Both the position numbers and the translations under genes were made by a program. Shown here in pieces: positions 36,525 through 44,943 of a stretch of DNA of 64,000 nt; within the stretch, counting starts at the first letter, position 1; every line of letters starts with the position of its first letter. Origin of the DNA: Thiohalomonas sp963783235. Lineage in GTDB: Bacteria; Pseudomonadota; Gammaproteobacteria; Thiohalomonadales; Thiohalomonadaceae. Location of the stretch: assembly GCA_963783235.1 (NCBI GenBank), contig CAWAMN010000002.1, forward strand, positions 310,001 to 374,000. Direction: 5' to 3'. The notes below the pieces were generated by a model. It was not told the origin of the DNA and did not search any database. It saw only the letters and a program-made list of their open reading frames with translations.

Positions 36525-36944
36525 GATCGCCCCGGCGCGGGGCTCCTACATCACCCTCGAAAGAAGCCAGTAGGAGCGGCGCGTCGCCGCGATGCGCTCG
36601 AATTCACGACCCATCGCCCCGGCTCGGGGCTCCTACACCACCCCCGAACGAAGCCCCGTAGGAGCGGCGCGTCGCCGCGATGTGCTCGAATTCACGGTCC
36701 ATCGCCCCGGCGCGGGGCTCCTACACCACCCCCGAACGAAGCCCCGTAGGAGCGGCGCGTCGCCGCGATGTGCTCGAATTCACGGCCCATCGCCCCGGCG
36801 CGGGGCTCCTACACCACCCCCGAATGAGACCCGGTAGGAGCGGCGCGTCGCCGCGATATGCTCGAATTCACGACCCATCGCCCCGGCGCGGGGCTCCTAC
36901 ACCACCCCCGAACGAGGCCCGTAGGAGCGGCGCGTCGCCGCGAT
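36525..36944. repeat. REPIN array, family B (block 2)
   Basis: Five more 88-bp units between the two RAYT genes, with hairpins near 36570, 36657, 36744, 36832 and 36919. Spacer differences are small (GATGCGCTCG, GATGTGCTCG, GATATGCTCG). The 68 bp before it (36457-36524) are the RAYT upstream region. Confidence 0.92.
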
Positions 36945-37388
36945 TCAGAGCCAAACGGCATCCCAGTGCGGATAGGCTCCGACATCGTCGACGAGACCGG
37001 CCCTTAAGGGGTTGGCCACGATATATCGGGCGGTCCTGCGCAAATCTTCTTCCCTGCGGATTGCATGGTCGAAAAAGCCCTTCTGCCATATGCGACCGCC
37101 GACTCGCTTGGCCGACCATGACTTCAAACTCCCTATGACGTGTGCCAGAGGATGCGCTTTTCCCAAGACGAAAAGCCAATGCAGGTGATCGGGCATCACG
37201 ACGAAGGCGAGAGTGTGGGTAAAGGCTTTCTCTTCGTGGCCCTTGAGAACGGCGACGACCCCTCGGGCTGCACGCATATCAGAAAATACGGGTTTTCGAC
37301 CGAGCGTCGTCGTGATGACGTGATAGGGCTGCCCGGCTATTGAAACACGTCCTTTTCGGAGGTTTCGGCCATGCCGTGAGGTTTCCAT
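36945..37388 (-). CDS. RAYT transposase, copy 2
   Basis: 147 residues, identical in protein to 36013-36456. The repeat also covers the upstream 70 bp, with only a few base differences (GGGAATCGCAGGC in copy 1, GGGAATCACGGGC in copy 2). This marks a recent tandem duplication of the RAYT plus its REP block. Confidence 0.92.
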   Translation of the reverse strand: METSRHGRNLRKGRVSIAGQPYHVITTTLGRKPVFSDMRAARGVVAVLKGHEEKAFTHTLAFVVMPDHLHWLFVLGKAHPLAHVIGSLKSWSAKRVGGRIWQKGFFDHAIRREEDLRRTARYIVANPLRAGLVDDVGAYPHWDAVWL

Positions 37389-37456
37389 TCCCAGCGTCCA
37401 ATGCAGAATTCCCAGCAGGGAAGTTAACCCGGGGAATCACGGGCTGCAATGCCGGG

Positions 37457-37919
37457 GATCGCCCCGGCGCGGGGCTCCTACATCACCCTCGAAAGAAGCC
37501 AGTAGGAGCGGCGCGTCGCCGCGATGTGCTCGAATTCACGACCCATCGCCCCGGCGCGGGGCTCCTACATCACCCCCGAAAGAAGCCAGTAGGAGCGGCG
37601 CGTCGCCGCGATGTGCTCGAATTCACGGCCCATCGCCCCGGCGCGGGGCTCCTACATCACCCCCGAACGAGGCCCGTAGGAGCGGCGCGTCGCCGCGATG
37701 CGCTCGGATTCACGGCCAATCGCCCCGGCGCGGGGCTCCTACACCACCCCCGAACGAAGCCCCGTAGGAGCGGCGCGTCGCCGCGATGTGCTCGAATTCA
37801 CGACCCATCGCCCCGGCGCGGGGCTCCTACACCACCCCCGAAAGAGGCCCGTAGGAGCGGCGCGTCGCCGCGATGTGCTCGAATTCACGACCCATAGCCC
37901 CGGCGCGGGGCTCCTACCT
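37457..37919. repeat. REPIN array, family B (block 3)
   Basis: Five units with hairpins near 37500, 37587, 37674, 37762 and 37849. The final REP end, GTAGGAGC on the minus strand, supplies the TAG stop codon of the SIMPL gene (37914-37916). Confidence 0.92.
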
Positions 37920-38606
37920 CGAGCCGCCCGGCAGCAGCTGAACCGTGCCGGAGACGTTCACGGAGACGGTGGACTCTCCGCCCTTGACCGCGGGCGGTGC
38001 TCCCGCGGCGCGTTCGGCCATGACGTCCATACGGTAGACGGGGCCCGGTCCGCCGCGTTGGGTGTCGATGTTCAACTGCACGATGCGCCAGCCGCCGGCG
38101 TCCAGATTTTTGCGGACCCGATCGGCGCGGGCCTTGAAGGCACCCAGGGCATCATCGATGAGATCGTTTTCCGCTTCCCGACGGGCCTGCTCCGAGACCT
38201 CAAAGTTCATCGATTGGACCTGAACCCTCTCCTGCAGCTCGCCCACAAGCTCGCTCAGTGCCGTGAAATCGCCACTCTCCAGCCGCAGCGTCTGCACGGC
38301 GCGCCAGTGGCTGAGGGTGCCTTTCTGATATATGGGCTGGGTCCGGTAGCCTCCGGTTTCCGCCTTGACGGCCTCGAAGTCATCGGCCTCTTCCAGGGCC
38401 CATCGCATGGTGCGGTTGATTCGGTCGGCCAGCCGCGCCGGATCGCTACCCTCCTCCTGCACCCGGAGCACCGCCTGCATGCGATCATTTTTTACCTCGC
38501 GGGAGGCCTCGGCCTGGAGGGATACCCGATCGAAGACGCCCTCCTCCTGGGCCATCGCCGCTCCGGATACCAGCAGTAGCAGCACCCAACACCAACGCAT
38601 CAGCAT
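37914..38606 (-). CDS. SIMPL-domain periplasmic protein
   Basis: 230 residues with a Sec signal peptide (cleavage after GAAMA). The SIMPL/DUF541 fold is seen in VSLQAEASREVKNDRMQAVL and, in the C-terminal half, EQARREAENDLIDDALGAFK, ADRVRKNLDAGGWRIVQLNI. Family members such as YggE are linked to oxidative-stress tolerance, but the biochemical role is unclear. The ATG at 38606 or the one two codons on could start it. Its stop codon is part of a REP element. It may form a unit with the DUF3301 gene upstream. Confidence 0.85.
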   Translation of the reverse strand: MLMRWCWVLLLLVSGAAMAQEEGVFDRVSLQAEASREVKNDRMQAVLRVQEEGSDPARLADRINRTMRWALEEADDFEAVKAETGGYRTQPIYQKGTLSHWRAVQTLRLESGDFTALSELVGELQERVQVQSMNFEVSEQARREAENDLIDDALGAFKARADRVRKNLDAGGWRIVQLNIDTQRGGPGPVYRMDVMAERAAGAPPAVKGGESTVSVNVSGTVQLLPGGSR

Positions 38607-38624
38607 GATCTTCGCCTTTTTTTC

Positions 38625-38960
38625 CTATCCCTGCGGGCCGGGCGGCTCTTCGTGAAGGTTGTAGCCGTCCATCTCCAGGTCGAGCCCCACCAGCCGGGTT
38701 CCGAGCAACTCGACCGTGCCCTCGTGACGTCTTTCGGAGAGTTGCGTAAATTCGAACCGGTAGGTCCGGCGCCAGCGCATCCGCCCATCGCGATCGCGGG
38801 CGGGTCGCATGCGGTCCAAGGCGACGGTTTCATCCAGCAGCTGCAGGTTATCGCGCCGACAGGCTCGGCGCACCGCAGCGATGGCCGCCTCCCTCGCGCG
38901 CATGCCTGCCGCCCAGAGTGCAATTACACCGGCCAGTGCCGCTATCAAGCCAAGTTCCAT
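38625..38960 (-). CDS. DUF3301 membrane protein
   Basis: 111 residues. A short N-terminal membrane helix (about 3-20) is followed by RAREAAIAAVRRACRRDNLQ, LLDETVALDRMR and a basic beta-rich end (RMRWRRTYRFEFTQLSERRH). This is the layout of the DUF3301 family. Function is unknown. It is 18 bp upstream of the SIMPL gene on the same strand. Confidence 0.8.
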   Translation of the reverse strand: MELGLIAALAGVIALWAAGMRAREAAIAAVRRACRRDNLQLLDETVALDRMRPARDRDGRMRWRRTYRFEFTQLSERRHEGTVELLGTRLVGLDLEMDGYNLHEEPPGPQG

Positions 38961-38995
38961 GCCGCCACTTTACCCGCTGGCGGCCCGGACCGGAA

Positions 38996-39571
38996 TTACC
39001 CCTGTCGCCAATTCCCGTAAGGATGATCGAGCACCTCATCGGCGCCGGCTTGCGTCACGAGCGGGCGGTACCGGTCACACTCATCGTGCCGACAGCGCAA
39101 CATGAGCACGTATTCGCCGTTCTCGATGGCCGTGTGCAGGCGCTCCAATTCCTCTTCGGCCACACCGGAGCGGTGCATTGCGGTGGTCAGATGCGAAAGA
39201 GCACCGGCCCCGGCCATGACACCCCCGCCTCCGGCGGCTCCCGCCGCCGCGCCGGCCAGGGCATCGACCACGGGGCCGGCGGCCGCAACGGCGCCGAGAC
39301 CGGGAACGACGAACAGGCCGGCCGCTCCGGCCAACAGCCCCCAGATACCACCCCAGAAGGCGCCCAGTTTGCCCCATCCGCGTATCCGTTCGCCGGAGGT
39401 GTGATAGTAGATGCCCAAGGGATCATCACCCACAGCCGCCGGTCGCCCGAGCACGGAGATCATATCCATGGGGTAGTCGCGCTCGATCAGCGCCTCCACG
39501 GCCTCCCTCGCCCTGTCGGGCTCTGCGAACCGGGCGATCATTACCCGCTCATCGGCTTTGGTTTCACGCAT
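38996..39571 (-). CDS. Glycine-zipper membrane protein, DUF1269-like
   Basis: 191 residues. The N-terminus (VMIARFAEPDRAREAVEALI) has the general-stress-protein 17M-like start. The middle (about 66-125) is a Gly/Ala-rich hydrophobic hairpin with GLLAGAAGLFVVPGLGAVAA, typical of glycine zippers. The end (GEYVLMLRCRHDECDRYRPL) is soluble. The family is loosely linked to stress; no specific activity is known. Confidence 0.7.
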   Translation of the reverse strand: MRETKADERVMIARFAEPDRAREAVEALIERDYPMDMISVLGRPAAVGDDPLGIYYHTSGERIRGWGKLGAFWGGIWGLLAGAAGLFVVPGLGAVAAAGPVVDALAGAAAGAAGGGGVMAGAGALSHLTTAMHRSGVAEEELERLHTAIENGEYVLMLRCRHDECDRYRPLVTQAGADEVLDHPYGNWRQG

Positions 39572-39634
39572 GACAGCAGTCCCGGTGGATTTACCGACAG
39601 TCTAGTTTTCCGCGTGGACTTAGCCCAACGCGGA

Positions 39635-39905
39635 CTAGTGTACTGTTGCATGCTTGGCGGTGCTTTCAGCGAGCCGCTGGCCGGCCAGATGCAAGGCGCG
39701 TTTCGCAGGGAATGGCGCGCCCTTTCCAAGAAACGCAACGCCGCAGATGGCCCGGCCAGCGGCTCGCCCGGAGGGAGCCCCCCAAAAACGCCATGACGGC
39801 GTTGCAGCGCTTGACAAGGGAATAACCATTGCCTGCGCGCTGCGCCTTGTCCTGACATTTTTGGGGGGCTCTGAAAGTATCGCCAAGCATGCAACAGTAC
39901 ACTAG
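39635..39905. repeat. Complete CTAG-ended repeat (family 2), MITE-like
   Basis: 271 bp with 35-bp terminal inverted repeats that begin CTAGTGTACTGTTGCATGCT and match at 33 of 35 positions. CTAG is at both outer ends. Inside, GAGCCCCCCAAAAA faces TTTTTGGGGGGCTC. No transposase frame is present, so it must move, if at all, by an enzyme encoded elsewhere. It fills most of the 387-bp gap 39572-39958. Confidence 0.88.
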
Positions 39906-39958
39906 CGGCGCCGATAACAGCATTGATAAACTGCCGTTCTCTCAGAAGAGGAGCGGAT

Positions 39959-40285
39959 ATGCGGGCAAGCGAACTCTCACTCGAAGAACTGGACTACTGG
40001 GTCGCTCGGGCGCGGAATCTCGAGACTTACCACGCCGAAAATGGCGACCTCATGTACGCCCCGAGTCCGTCACTCCCGCCTCGGAAGTGGAACCCCACCC
40101 GCTTCTGGTCCCAGGGAGGGCCGATCATCGAAGAGGCCCGCATCGACCTCAACTGGGACACCGAAGGCACCGGACGCTGGTCGGCTTCCCTGGAGCCGGA
40201 CGTGCTGGCGGACGGCCAAACCGTTCTCGAGGCGGCCATGCGCGCCTTTGTGATCGCCCGCATGGGGCAGGAGTTGCCTTCATAA
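39959..40285 (+). CDS. NinX-like protein (DUF2591)
   Basis: 108 residues from the ATG at 39959, preceded by AGAAGAGGAG. LSLEELDYWVARA at the start, and FWSQGGPIIEEARIDL in the middle, are the hallmarks of the lambdoid phage NinX family (DUF2591). The role is unknown. No other phage gene is near; it follows directly after the family-2 repeat. It is probably a stray phage-derived gene. Confidence 0.8.
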   Translation: MRASELSLEELDYWVARARNLETYHAENGDLMYAPSPSLPPRKWNPTRFWSQGGPIIEEARIDLNWDTEGTGRWSASLEPDVLADGQTVLEAAMRAFVIARMGQELPS

Positions 40286-40304
40286 CGGTCGCGCCGACCG
40301 GCGA

Positions 40305-41006
40305 TCAGGGCAGGTCCAAAAGCAGCAGTTCGGTGTAACCGGCGCTTGCCTTTAGCGAGATGCAAGGGAGGTCTTCAATCTTCGCCGCATCTCCACTCTC
40401 CAGCGCCTGACCATCGATATCGAGTCGGCCTTCCGCCAGCTGCAAATAGACCCGGCGCCCGGCGGCGATTTCATAGTCGATACGCTGGCCCGGCGAGAGC
40501 AGCGTCGAATAAAGGGAAACATCCTGGCCTATCCGAACGGAACCGCCGCGACCGTCGGGGGAGACCAGCAGCCGCAGATGGCCGCGCTTTTCGTCACTGG
40601 AGAAATGTTCCAACTGGTAATCCGGCTCCCCCCCTTTCTGGTGCGGCAAGATCCAGATCTGAAAAAGGCGCGTCGATTCCCGGTCCGAGGGGTTCATTTC
40701 GCTATGGCTGATCCCGCGGCCAGCGGACATCCGCTGCACGTCACCGCGGCCTAACTCGTGCCGGTGGCCGAGATTGTCGTGGTGCTCAAGGGCGCCCGTA
40801 AGGACATAGGTGATGATTTCCATATCCCGATGCGGGTGCTCCGGAAAACCGGTTCCGGGGGCCAGGACGTCTTCATTGAGGGCACGCAAGGCCGAAAACC
40901 GGACGTGCGACGGGTCGCGGTACCCCGCAAAGGAAAAGGAGTAGCGGCTGTCGACCAACTCGCTTTCGGCCCGGCCACGCTCCTCGGACCTGCGTAGCGT
41001 GATCAT
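40305..41006 (-). CDS. Pirin-family protein (YhaK-like)
   Basis: 233 residues from the ATG at 41006. The N-terminal cupin holds the metal site: FPEHPHRDMEIITYVL gives HxH, and the later LEHHDNLGHRHEL and SHSEMN complete the set. The C-terminal half is a second, reduced cupin. Pirins bind iron and some act as quercetin 2,3-dioxygenases or redox sensors. The physiological substrate is not known. Confidence 0.88.
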   Translation of the reverse strand: MITLRRSEERGRAESELVDSRYSFSFAGYRDPSHVRFSALRALNEDVLAPGTGFPEHPHRDMEIITYVLTGALEHHDNLGHRHELGRGDVQRMSAGRGISHSEMNPSDRESTRLFQIWILPHQKGGEPDYQLEHFSSDEKRGHLRLLVSPDGRGGSVRIGQDVSLYSTLLSPGQRIDYEIAAGRRVYLQLAEGRLDIDGQALESGDAAKIEDLPCISLKASAGYTELLLLDLP

Positions 41007-41172
41007 ACGAGACCCCCTTGCTTCGGAACTGGACCCGCGCCGTGGCATAATGGGCGCGCGCCGCGCGACCCGGGTTCTGTTTGCGCGCCTTTCGGGAACG
41101 CCGCGAGATATCCGCGGGCCTCATCCCTGTAACTTCCGGTTCCTACAAAGAAAACATCTAGCATAGATTGTC

Positions 41173-42210
41173 ATGACTCGCCTCACACTCTCCCGTCCCG
41201 ACGACTTACACCTTCACCTGCGCGACGATGAGGCCCTACCCGCGGTAGTGCCCCATACGGCCGAACGCTTCGGCCGCGCCATCGTAATGCCCAACCTCAA
41301 GCCGCCGGTAACCACGACCGGGCAGGCCCTCGCATATCGGGAACGGATTCTGGCCGCGGTACCCGCCGGTGCCGACTTCACGCCGCTGATGACGCTCTAT
41401 CTCACGGACAATACCCAGCCGGAGACGATCGCGGAGGCGAAGGAATGCGGCGAGATCCATGCACTCAAGCTGTACCCGGCGGGAGCGACCACCAATTCGG
41501 ACTCGGGACTGACGGACGTTCGCAATGCCGACGCCACACTGGCGGCAATGGCCGAAGCGCGCCTGCCGCTGCTGGTCCACGGCGAGGTGACGGCCTCTTC
41601 CATCGATATTTTCGACCGCGAAAGGGTCTTCGTGGAACAGGTGCTCTCGCCACTCCTGGAGCGTCATCCGGACCTTCGCGTCGTGCTGGAACACATCACC
41701 ACGCGCGAGGCCGCGGAGTTCGTCAAGAGCGCCGGACCCAATGTTGCCGCAACCCTTACGCCCCAGCACCTGCTGATGAATCGCAACGCCCTGCTGGCAG
41801 GCGGTATCCGTCCGCACCACTACTGCCTGCCGGTACTGAAGCGCGAAAGCCATCGAGAGGCCCTGCTGGAGGCCGCCACTTCCGGTGACCCCAAGTTTTT
41901 CCTGGGTACCGACAGCGCTCCGCACCCCAAGAGCGCCAAAGAGAGCGCCTGCGGCTGTGCCGGCATCTATTCGGCCCATGCCGCCCTCGAACTTTACGCC
42001 GAGGCCTTCGAGCGGGCCGGAGCCCTGGAGCGGCTGGAGGCCTTTGCCGCCCACCACGGGGCGGATTTCTACGGCCTGCCCCGCAACACCGGGAAGATCA
42101 CCCTGGAAAAAGGCGAGTGGGAGGTGCCGGTGAGCTACGCCTTTGGCAAGGACCGGGTGGTGCCGCTGCGGGCCGGCGAGACGGTGGGTTGGCGGTTGGT
42201 TTCCGAGTAA
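41173..42210 (+). CDS. pyrC: Dihydroorotase (class II, PyrC)
   Basis: 345 residues. Zinc-site motifs are complete: DDLHLHLRD (HxH), the carbamylated lysine in ALKLYPAGATTNSDSG, LLVHGEV, VLEHITT, and GTDSAPHPKSAKE with the catalytic aspartate. It closes carbamoyl-aspartate to dihydroorotate in pyrimidine synthesis. The length matches E. coli PyrC. It is divergent from the pirin gene. Confidence 0.96.
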   Translation: MTRLTLSRPDDLHLHLRDDEALPAVVPHTAERFGRAIVMPNLKPPVTTTGQALAYRERILAAVPAGADFTPLMTLYLTDNTQPETIAEAKECGEIHALKLYPAGATTNSDSGLTDVRNADATLAAMAEARLPLLVHGEVTASSIDIFDRERVFVEQVLSPLLERHPDLRVVLEHITTREAAEFVKSAGPNVAATLTPQHLLMNRNALLAGGIRPHHYCLPVLKRESHREALLEAATSGDPKFFLGTDSAPHPKSAKESACGCAGIYSAHAALELYAEAFERAGALERLEAFAAHHGADFYGLPRNTGKITLEKGEWEVPVSYAFGKDRVVPLRAGETVGWRLVSE

Positions 42211-42226
42211 GGCAGCCCGCTGCAGA

Positions 42227-42317
42227 GTGGGAGCGGCGGCCTCGCCACGATTGCGGATTTCAGGTGGGAAATTGATGGCCCTGAGGGCCATGTTCGGCCA
42301 GGCGCTGGCCTCCTACT
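42227..42317. repeat. Single degenerate REPIN after pyrC
   Basis: GTGGGAGCGGCGGCCTCGCC faces GGCCAGGCGCTGGCCTCCTAC-type sequence about 55 bp later. Outer ends GTGGGAG and CTCCTAC are inverted. It is a diverged relative of the family A and B units. Confidence 0.6.
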
Positions 42318-42374
42318 TAAATTCCTGAACCGTTTCTATCGCGCGCGCCTCTACCATCCGTTAAGCTGAAAAGC

Positions 42375-43034
42375 ATGAGTGAATCGAAGCAGCCGAAAAT
42401 CGCCGATCGTTTCCGTGGTTTCCTGCCGGTGGTCGTCGATGTAGAGACCGCCGGCTTCAATTCGAAGACGGACGCCCTGCTGGAGATCGCAGCGGTACTG
42501 CTACACATGGATGATGAGGGCTGCCTGCAGCCCGGGGAGACGATCAGCGCGCACGTTGAGCCGTTTGCCGGGGCCAACCTGGAGCAGCGCTCGCTGGATT
42601 TCCTGGGGATCGACCCCTTCCACCCCTTCCGGTTCGCTGTTCCCGAGAAAGAGGCGCTGGACAAGGTCTTCGCCCCCATCCGCAAAGAGGTCAAGCGCCA
42701 GGCATGCAGCCGGGCCATTCTGGTGGGTCACAACCCCTTTTTCGATCTGGGATTTCTCAAGGAAGCCGTGCGGCGGGTGAAGTGCAAGAAAAACCCCTTC
42801 CACGCCTTCAGCACCTTCGATACCGCCACCCTGGGCGGCCTGGCCTTCGGACAGACCGTCCTGGCCCGAGCGGTGAAGGCCGCCGGCCACGAATGGGACA
42901 ATGATGCCGCCCATTCGGCCGTTTATGATGCCGAGCAGACGGCCAAACTGTTCTGCGCGGTGGTCAATCGCTGGCAGCAGTTGGAGGGAGGCATGACCCT
43001 GTTCCCCGCCTCGGACGCGGAAGCTTCGTCGTAA
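42375..43034 (+). CDS. rnt: Ribonuclease T
   Basis: 219 residues, full length. The DEDDh 3'-5' exonuclease motifs are seen: VVDVETAGFNSKTDALLEIA (Asp and Glu), VGHNPFFDLGFL (Asp), and AHSAVYDAEQTA (His and Asp). RNase T trims the CCA end of tRNA and the 3' ends of stable RNAs. It is convergent with grxD; in many gammaproteobacteria rnt and grxD are neighbours. Confidence 0.95.
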   Translation: MSESKQPKIADRFRGFLPVVVDVETAGFNSKTDALLEIAAVLLHMDDEGCLQPGETISAHVEPFAGANLEQRSLDFLGIDPFHPFRFAVPEKEALDKVFAPIRKEVKRQACSRAILVGHNPFFDLGFLKEAVRRVKCKKNPFHAFSTFDTATLGGLAFGQTVLARAVKAAGHEWDNDAAHSAVYDAEQTAKLFCAVVNRWQQLEGGMTLFPASDAEASS

Positions 43035-43044
43035 GTGATTGTTT

Positions 43045-43121
43045 AGCCACAGAGCTCACAGAGCAGATCCGGCAGGAGAACCGATTTTGTGGCTCTGTGA
43101 ACTCTGTGTTCTCTGTGGCTA
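43045..43121. terminator. Inverted repeat between rnt and grxD
   Basis: TAGCCACAGAG (43045-43055) faces CTCTGTGGCTA (43111-43121), with further CACAGAG/CTCTGTG pairs inside. The hairpin lies between two convergent genes and could end both transcripts. Confidence 0.5.
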
Positions 43122-43134
43122 TCCGTAAGTCCGT

Positions 43135-43470
43135 TCAGCCCTCGGACTGATTCGCCTTGGCGGCAGCCTCTTCCATCATCGGTTTCAGCTCACCCTTCTG
43201 GTAGAGCTCCATGATGATGTCATGGCCACCAACCAGTTCACCGTTCATGTAGATCTGCGGGAAGGTCGGCCAGTTGGCGTACCGCGGCAAATTCTCGAAA
43301 ATCTCCGGATCGGCGAGCACGTTCACATAGGCAAACTCGACGCCGCACGCCTGCATCGCCTGGGCGGTCCGGCTGGAGAAGCCGCACATGGGCATCTGCG
43401 GCGAACCTTTCATGAAAATGACGATGGAATTTTCTTCAACCTGTTTTCCGATGCGCTCCAAAACGTCCAT
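43135..43470 (-). CDS. grxD: Monothiol glutaredoxin, Grx4 type
   Basis: 111 residues with the CGFS active site (MPMCGFSSRTAQ) and the conserved NWPTFPQIYMNGELVGGHDI region that binds glutathione. These proteins hold a bridging 2Fe-2S cluster as dimers or with BolA and deliver iron-sulfur clusters. Length and start fit the family. Confidence 0.95.
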   Translation of the reverse strand: MDVLERIGKQVEENSIVIFMKGSPQMPMCGFSSRTAQAMQACGVEFAYVNVLADPEIFENLPRYANWPTFPQIYMNGELVGGHDIIMELYQKGELKPMMEEAAAKANQSEG

Positions 43471-43683
43471 AAAAACCTCTTGAAAGGGGGGATTTGACCG
43501 CCGCCCGACGGCGGCAGGAATTCCGAATGTTTGTAGCAGGATAGCTCAACGATATCCACAGGGGAGACAGCAAGAACCGAAACAAATGCCGGCTCTTCCG
43601 GGCCTGGCGCAAACTATTGCACGCGCCCGTTCACCCTCTGCGGCAAACCATGGGAGGTAAGTTTGTAGCGCCGAGTCGAAAAT

Positions 43684-43908
43684 TCAACCCCGGCGCATCA
43701 GCCAGGGGAGTGCCGCCAGGGCCGCACGGCTCAAGGTCCGGCGAAGATTCGGTGCACTACCCAGCACGATGCCGCCCAATACCGCATAGGTTGTGGCGGC
43801 TACCGGATTGCGGCGAACCCAAGGCCCTACGCCGGCTTCTCTGGAGACCAGACGTAGCCTGGCCTTGGCTTCTTCGGTGGTCAGCGGACGCTCCTTGCGA
43901 TTGCCCAT
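43684..43908 (-). CDS. Small YqjK-like protein
   Basis: 74 residues from the ATG at 43908, inside the end of the upstream gene (28-bp overlap). It is basic with a central hydrophobic stretch (NPVAATTYAVLGGIVLGSAP). Position after YqjD- and YqjE-like genes matches the yqjDEK cluster of enterobacteria. Similarity by eye is weak, so the name rests on gene order. Confidence 0.55.
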   Translation of the reverse strand: MGNRKERPLTTEEAKARLRLVSREAGVGPWVRRNPVAATTYAVLGGIVLGSAPNLRRTLSRAALAALPWLMRRG

Positions 43909-44156
43909 GCGATCACTCCCGCTACGCCCAGCACGATGGCGCCGGCCACCGCTGCCGCCAGCCATGACGGCAGCAAGGTGTCGGCAAATAGAAAGACGGC
44001 CCAAACCCACAAGCCGATCCCGAAAAGGACGAATACCGTCACCACCACGATGAGCGCAAAGACCCAACCGAGGAGGGCAAGGCCGCGTCGTAGCGCCCGC
44101 CCTTCGGCCTCGGCCAGATCGGCTATGGCGATGACGTACTCGGCCAGCGAATTCAC
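43881..44156 (-). CDS. YqjE-like inner-membrane protein
   Basis: 91 residues. Two long hydrophobic helices (about 27-58 and 64-87) follow an amphipathic start (LAEYVIAIADLAEAEGRALR). This is the layout of the YqjE/phage-holin-like family (DUF1469). It overlaps its upstream neighbour by 4 bp (ATGA). Its role is unknown; relatives sit next to ribosome-anchoring YqjD. Confidence 0.7.
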   Translation of the reverse strand: MNSLAEYVIAIADLAEAEGRALRRGLALLGWVFALIVVVTVFVLFGIGLWVWAVFLFADTLLPSWLAAAVAGAIVLGVAGVIAWAIARSVR

Positions 44157-44476
44157 CGCTTGGAGCCCAGATCCATGATTTTGGCCAGAATGAAGCCGAT
44201 GCCAACCGCCGCGGCCACACTTGCCAGCGGCCGCTCGCCGATGCTCTCTTCCATATCCTCCATGGCACGCGCACTGCGCCCCCGTGCTTCGGCAATCTTC
44301 TTGCGCAAGCGTTCACGGGCATGGGCCACTTCATCCTGCACCGAGTCGCGGACACTGTCCGCCCGGTCGGATGCCGTATGCCGCAACGTCTCCGTCAGTC
44401 CGGCGACATCGGACCGCAGCATCGCCATGTCTTCTTTCAGAGCTTTGATTTCACTGTCGAGCGAACGATTATCCAT
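44153..44476 (-). CDS. DUF883 family protein (YqjD/ElaB-like)
   Basis: 107 residues from the ATG at 44476. A long coiled coil (LDSEIKALKEDMAMLRSDVA onward) leads to a C-terminal membrane helix with glycine zipper (VAAAVGIGFILAKIMDLGSK). In E. coli YqjD, ElaB and YgaM are tail-anchored and bind stationary-phase ribosomes. A similar role is inferred. Confidence 0.85.
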   Translation of the reverse strand: MDNRSLDSEIKALKEDMAMLRSDVAGLTETLRHTASDRADSVRDSVQDEVAHARERLRKKIAEARGRSARAMEDMEESIGERPLASVAAAVGIGFILAKIMDLGSKR

Positions 44477-44532
44477 AACTCTCGCTACCTCCTGCTCGTT
44501 TTGTGGAATTCCGGTTCGGCTGGGCGCGCCAG

Positions 44533-44850
44533 TCACTTGACCTCGAGGTTGTTGACGACCTCCTGAACACCCTCGACGCTTCGAGCGACCGCTTCCGCCT
44601 GGCGCTTCTCTTCCTGAGAATCAACAAACCCGTTCAATTGAACGCGCCCCTTGAACGTGTCGACATCGACCTGGAAACCGCTCACCCGGTCATCACTGAA
44701 AAGGGCGGTTTTCACCTTTGTGGTGATCGCTGCATCGTCGATGTACTGGCCTGTGCTCTTGGTCTCCGTGGTACCGGCACAGGCCCCAAGAAGCAGCACG
44801 ATCATCGTGAGCGCGAAGATGGTCGGAATCCGTTCCGCTATCGCTTTCAT
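44533..44850 (-). CDS. BON-domain lipoprotein
   Basis: 105 residues. A signal peptide ends in LLLGACAG, a lipobox with the lipidated cysteine near 24. One BON domain fills the rest (ITTKVKTALFSDDRVSGFQV, then GRVQLNGFVDSQEEKRQAEA). BON proteins bind phospholipid or stabilise the envelope. It probably leads the yqjDEK-like operon. Confidence 0.88.
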   Translation of the reverse strand: MKAIAERIPTIFALTMIVLLLGACAGTTETKSTGQYIDDAAITTKVKTALFSDDRVSGFQVDVDTFKGRVQLNGFVDSQEEKRQAEAVARSVEGVQEVVNNLEVK

Positions 44851-44943
44851 GCCCCGTCCTCGGTGTTAATGCGGATATAGGGGAGTGTAGACGAAGCCGC
44901 CAGGGAGCGGCTCCTAACCGGAGGCGTAAGCTCTGGAGATCAT

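Noticed and set aside
36408..36749. Open frames through the REPIN blocks (also 33732-34082 and 37340-37897)
   Set aside because: They translate the 88-bp repeat unit over and over and have no other support.
35604..37919. Second regularly spaced array, CRISPR-like at first sight
   Set aside because: Same reasons: 88-bp units repeat entirely, with two hairpins each, and RAYT genes rather than cas genes lie inside.
39959..40285. A prophage
   Set aside because: Only one phage-type gene is present; no integrase, structural or lysis genes were seen nearby.
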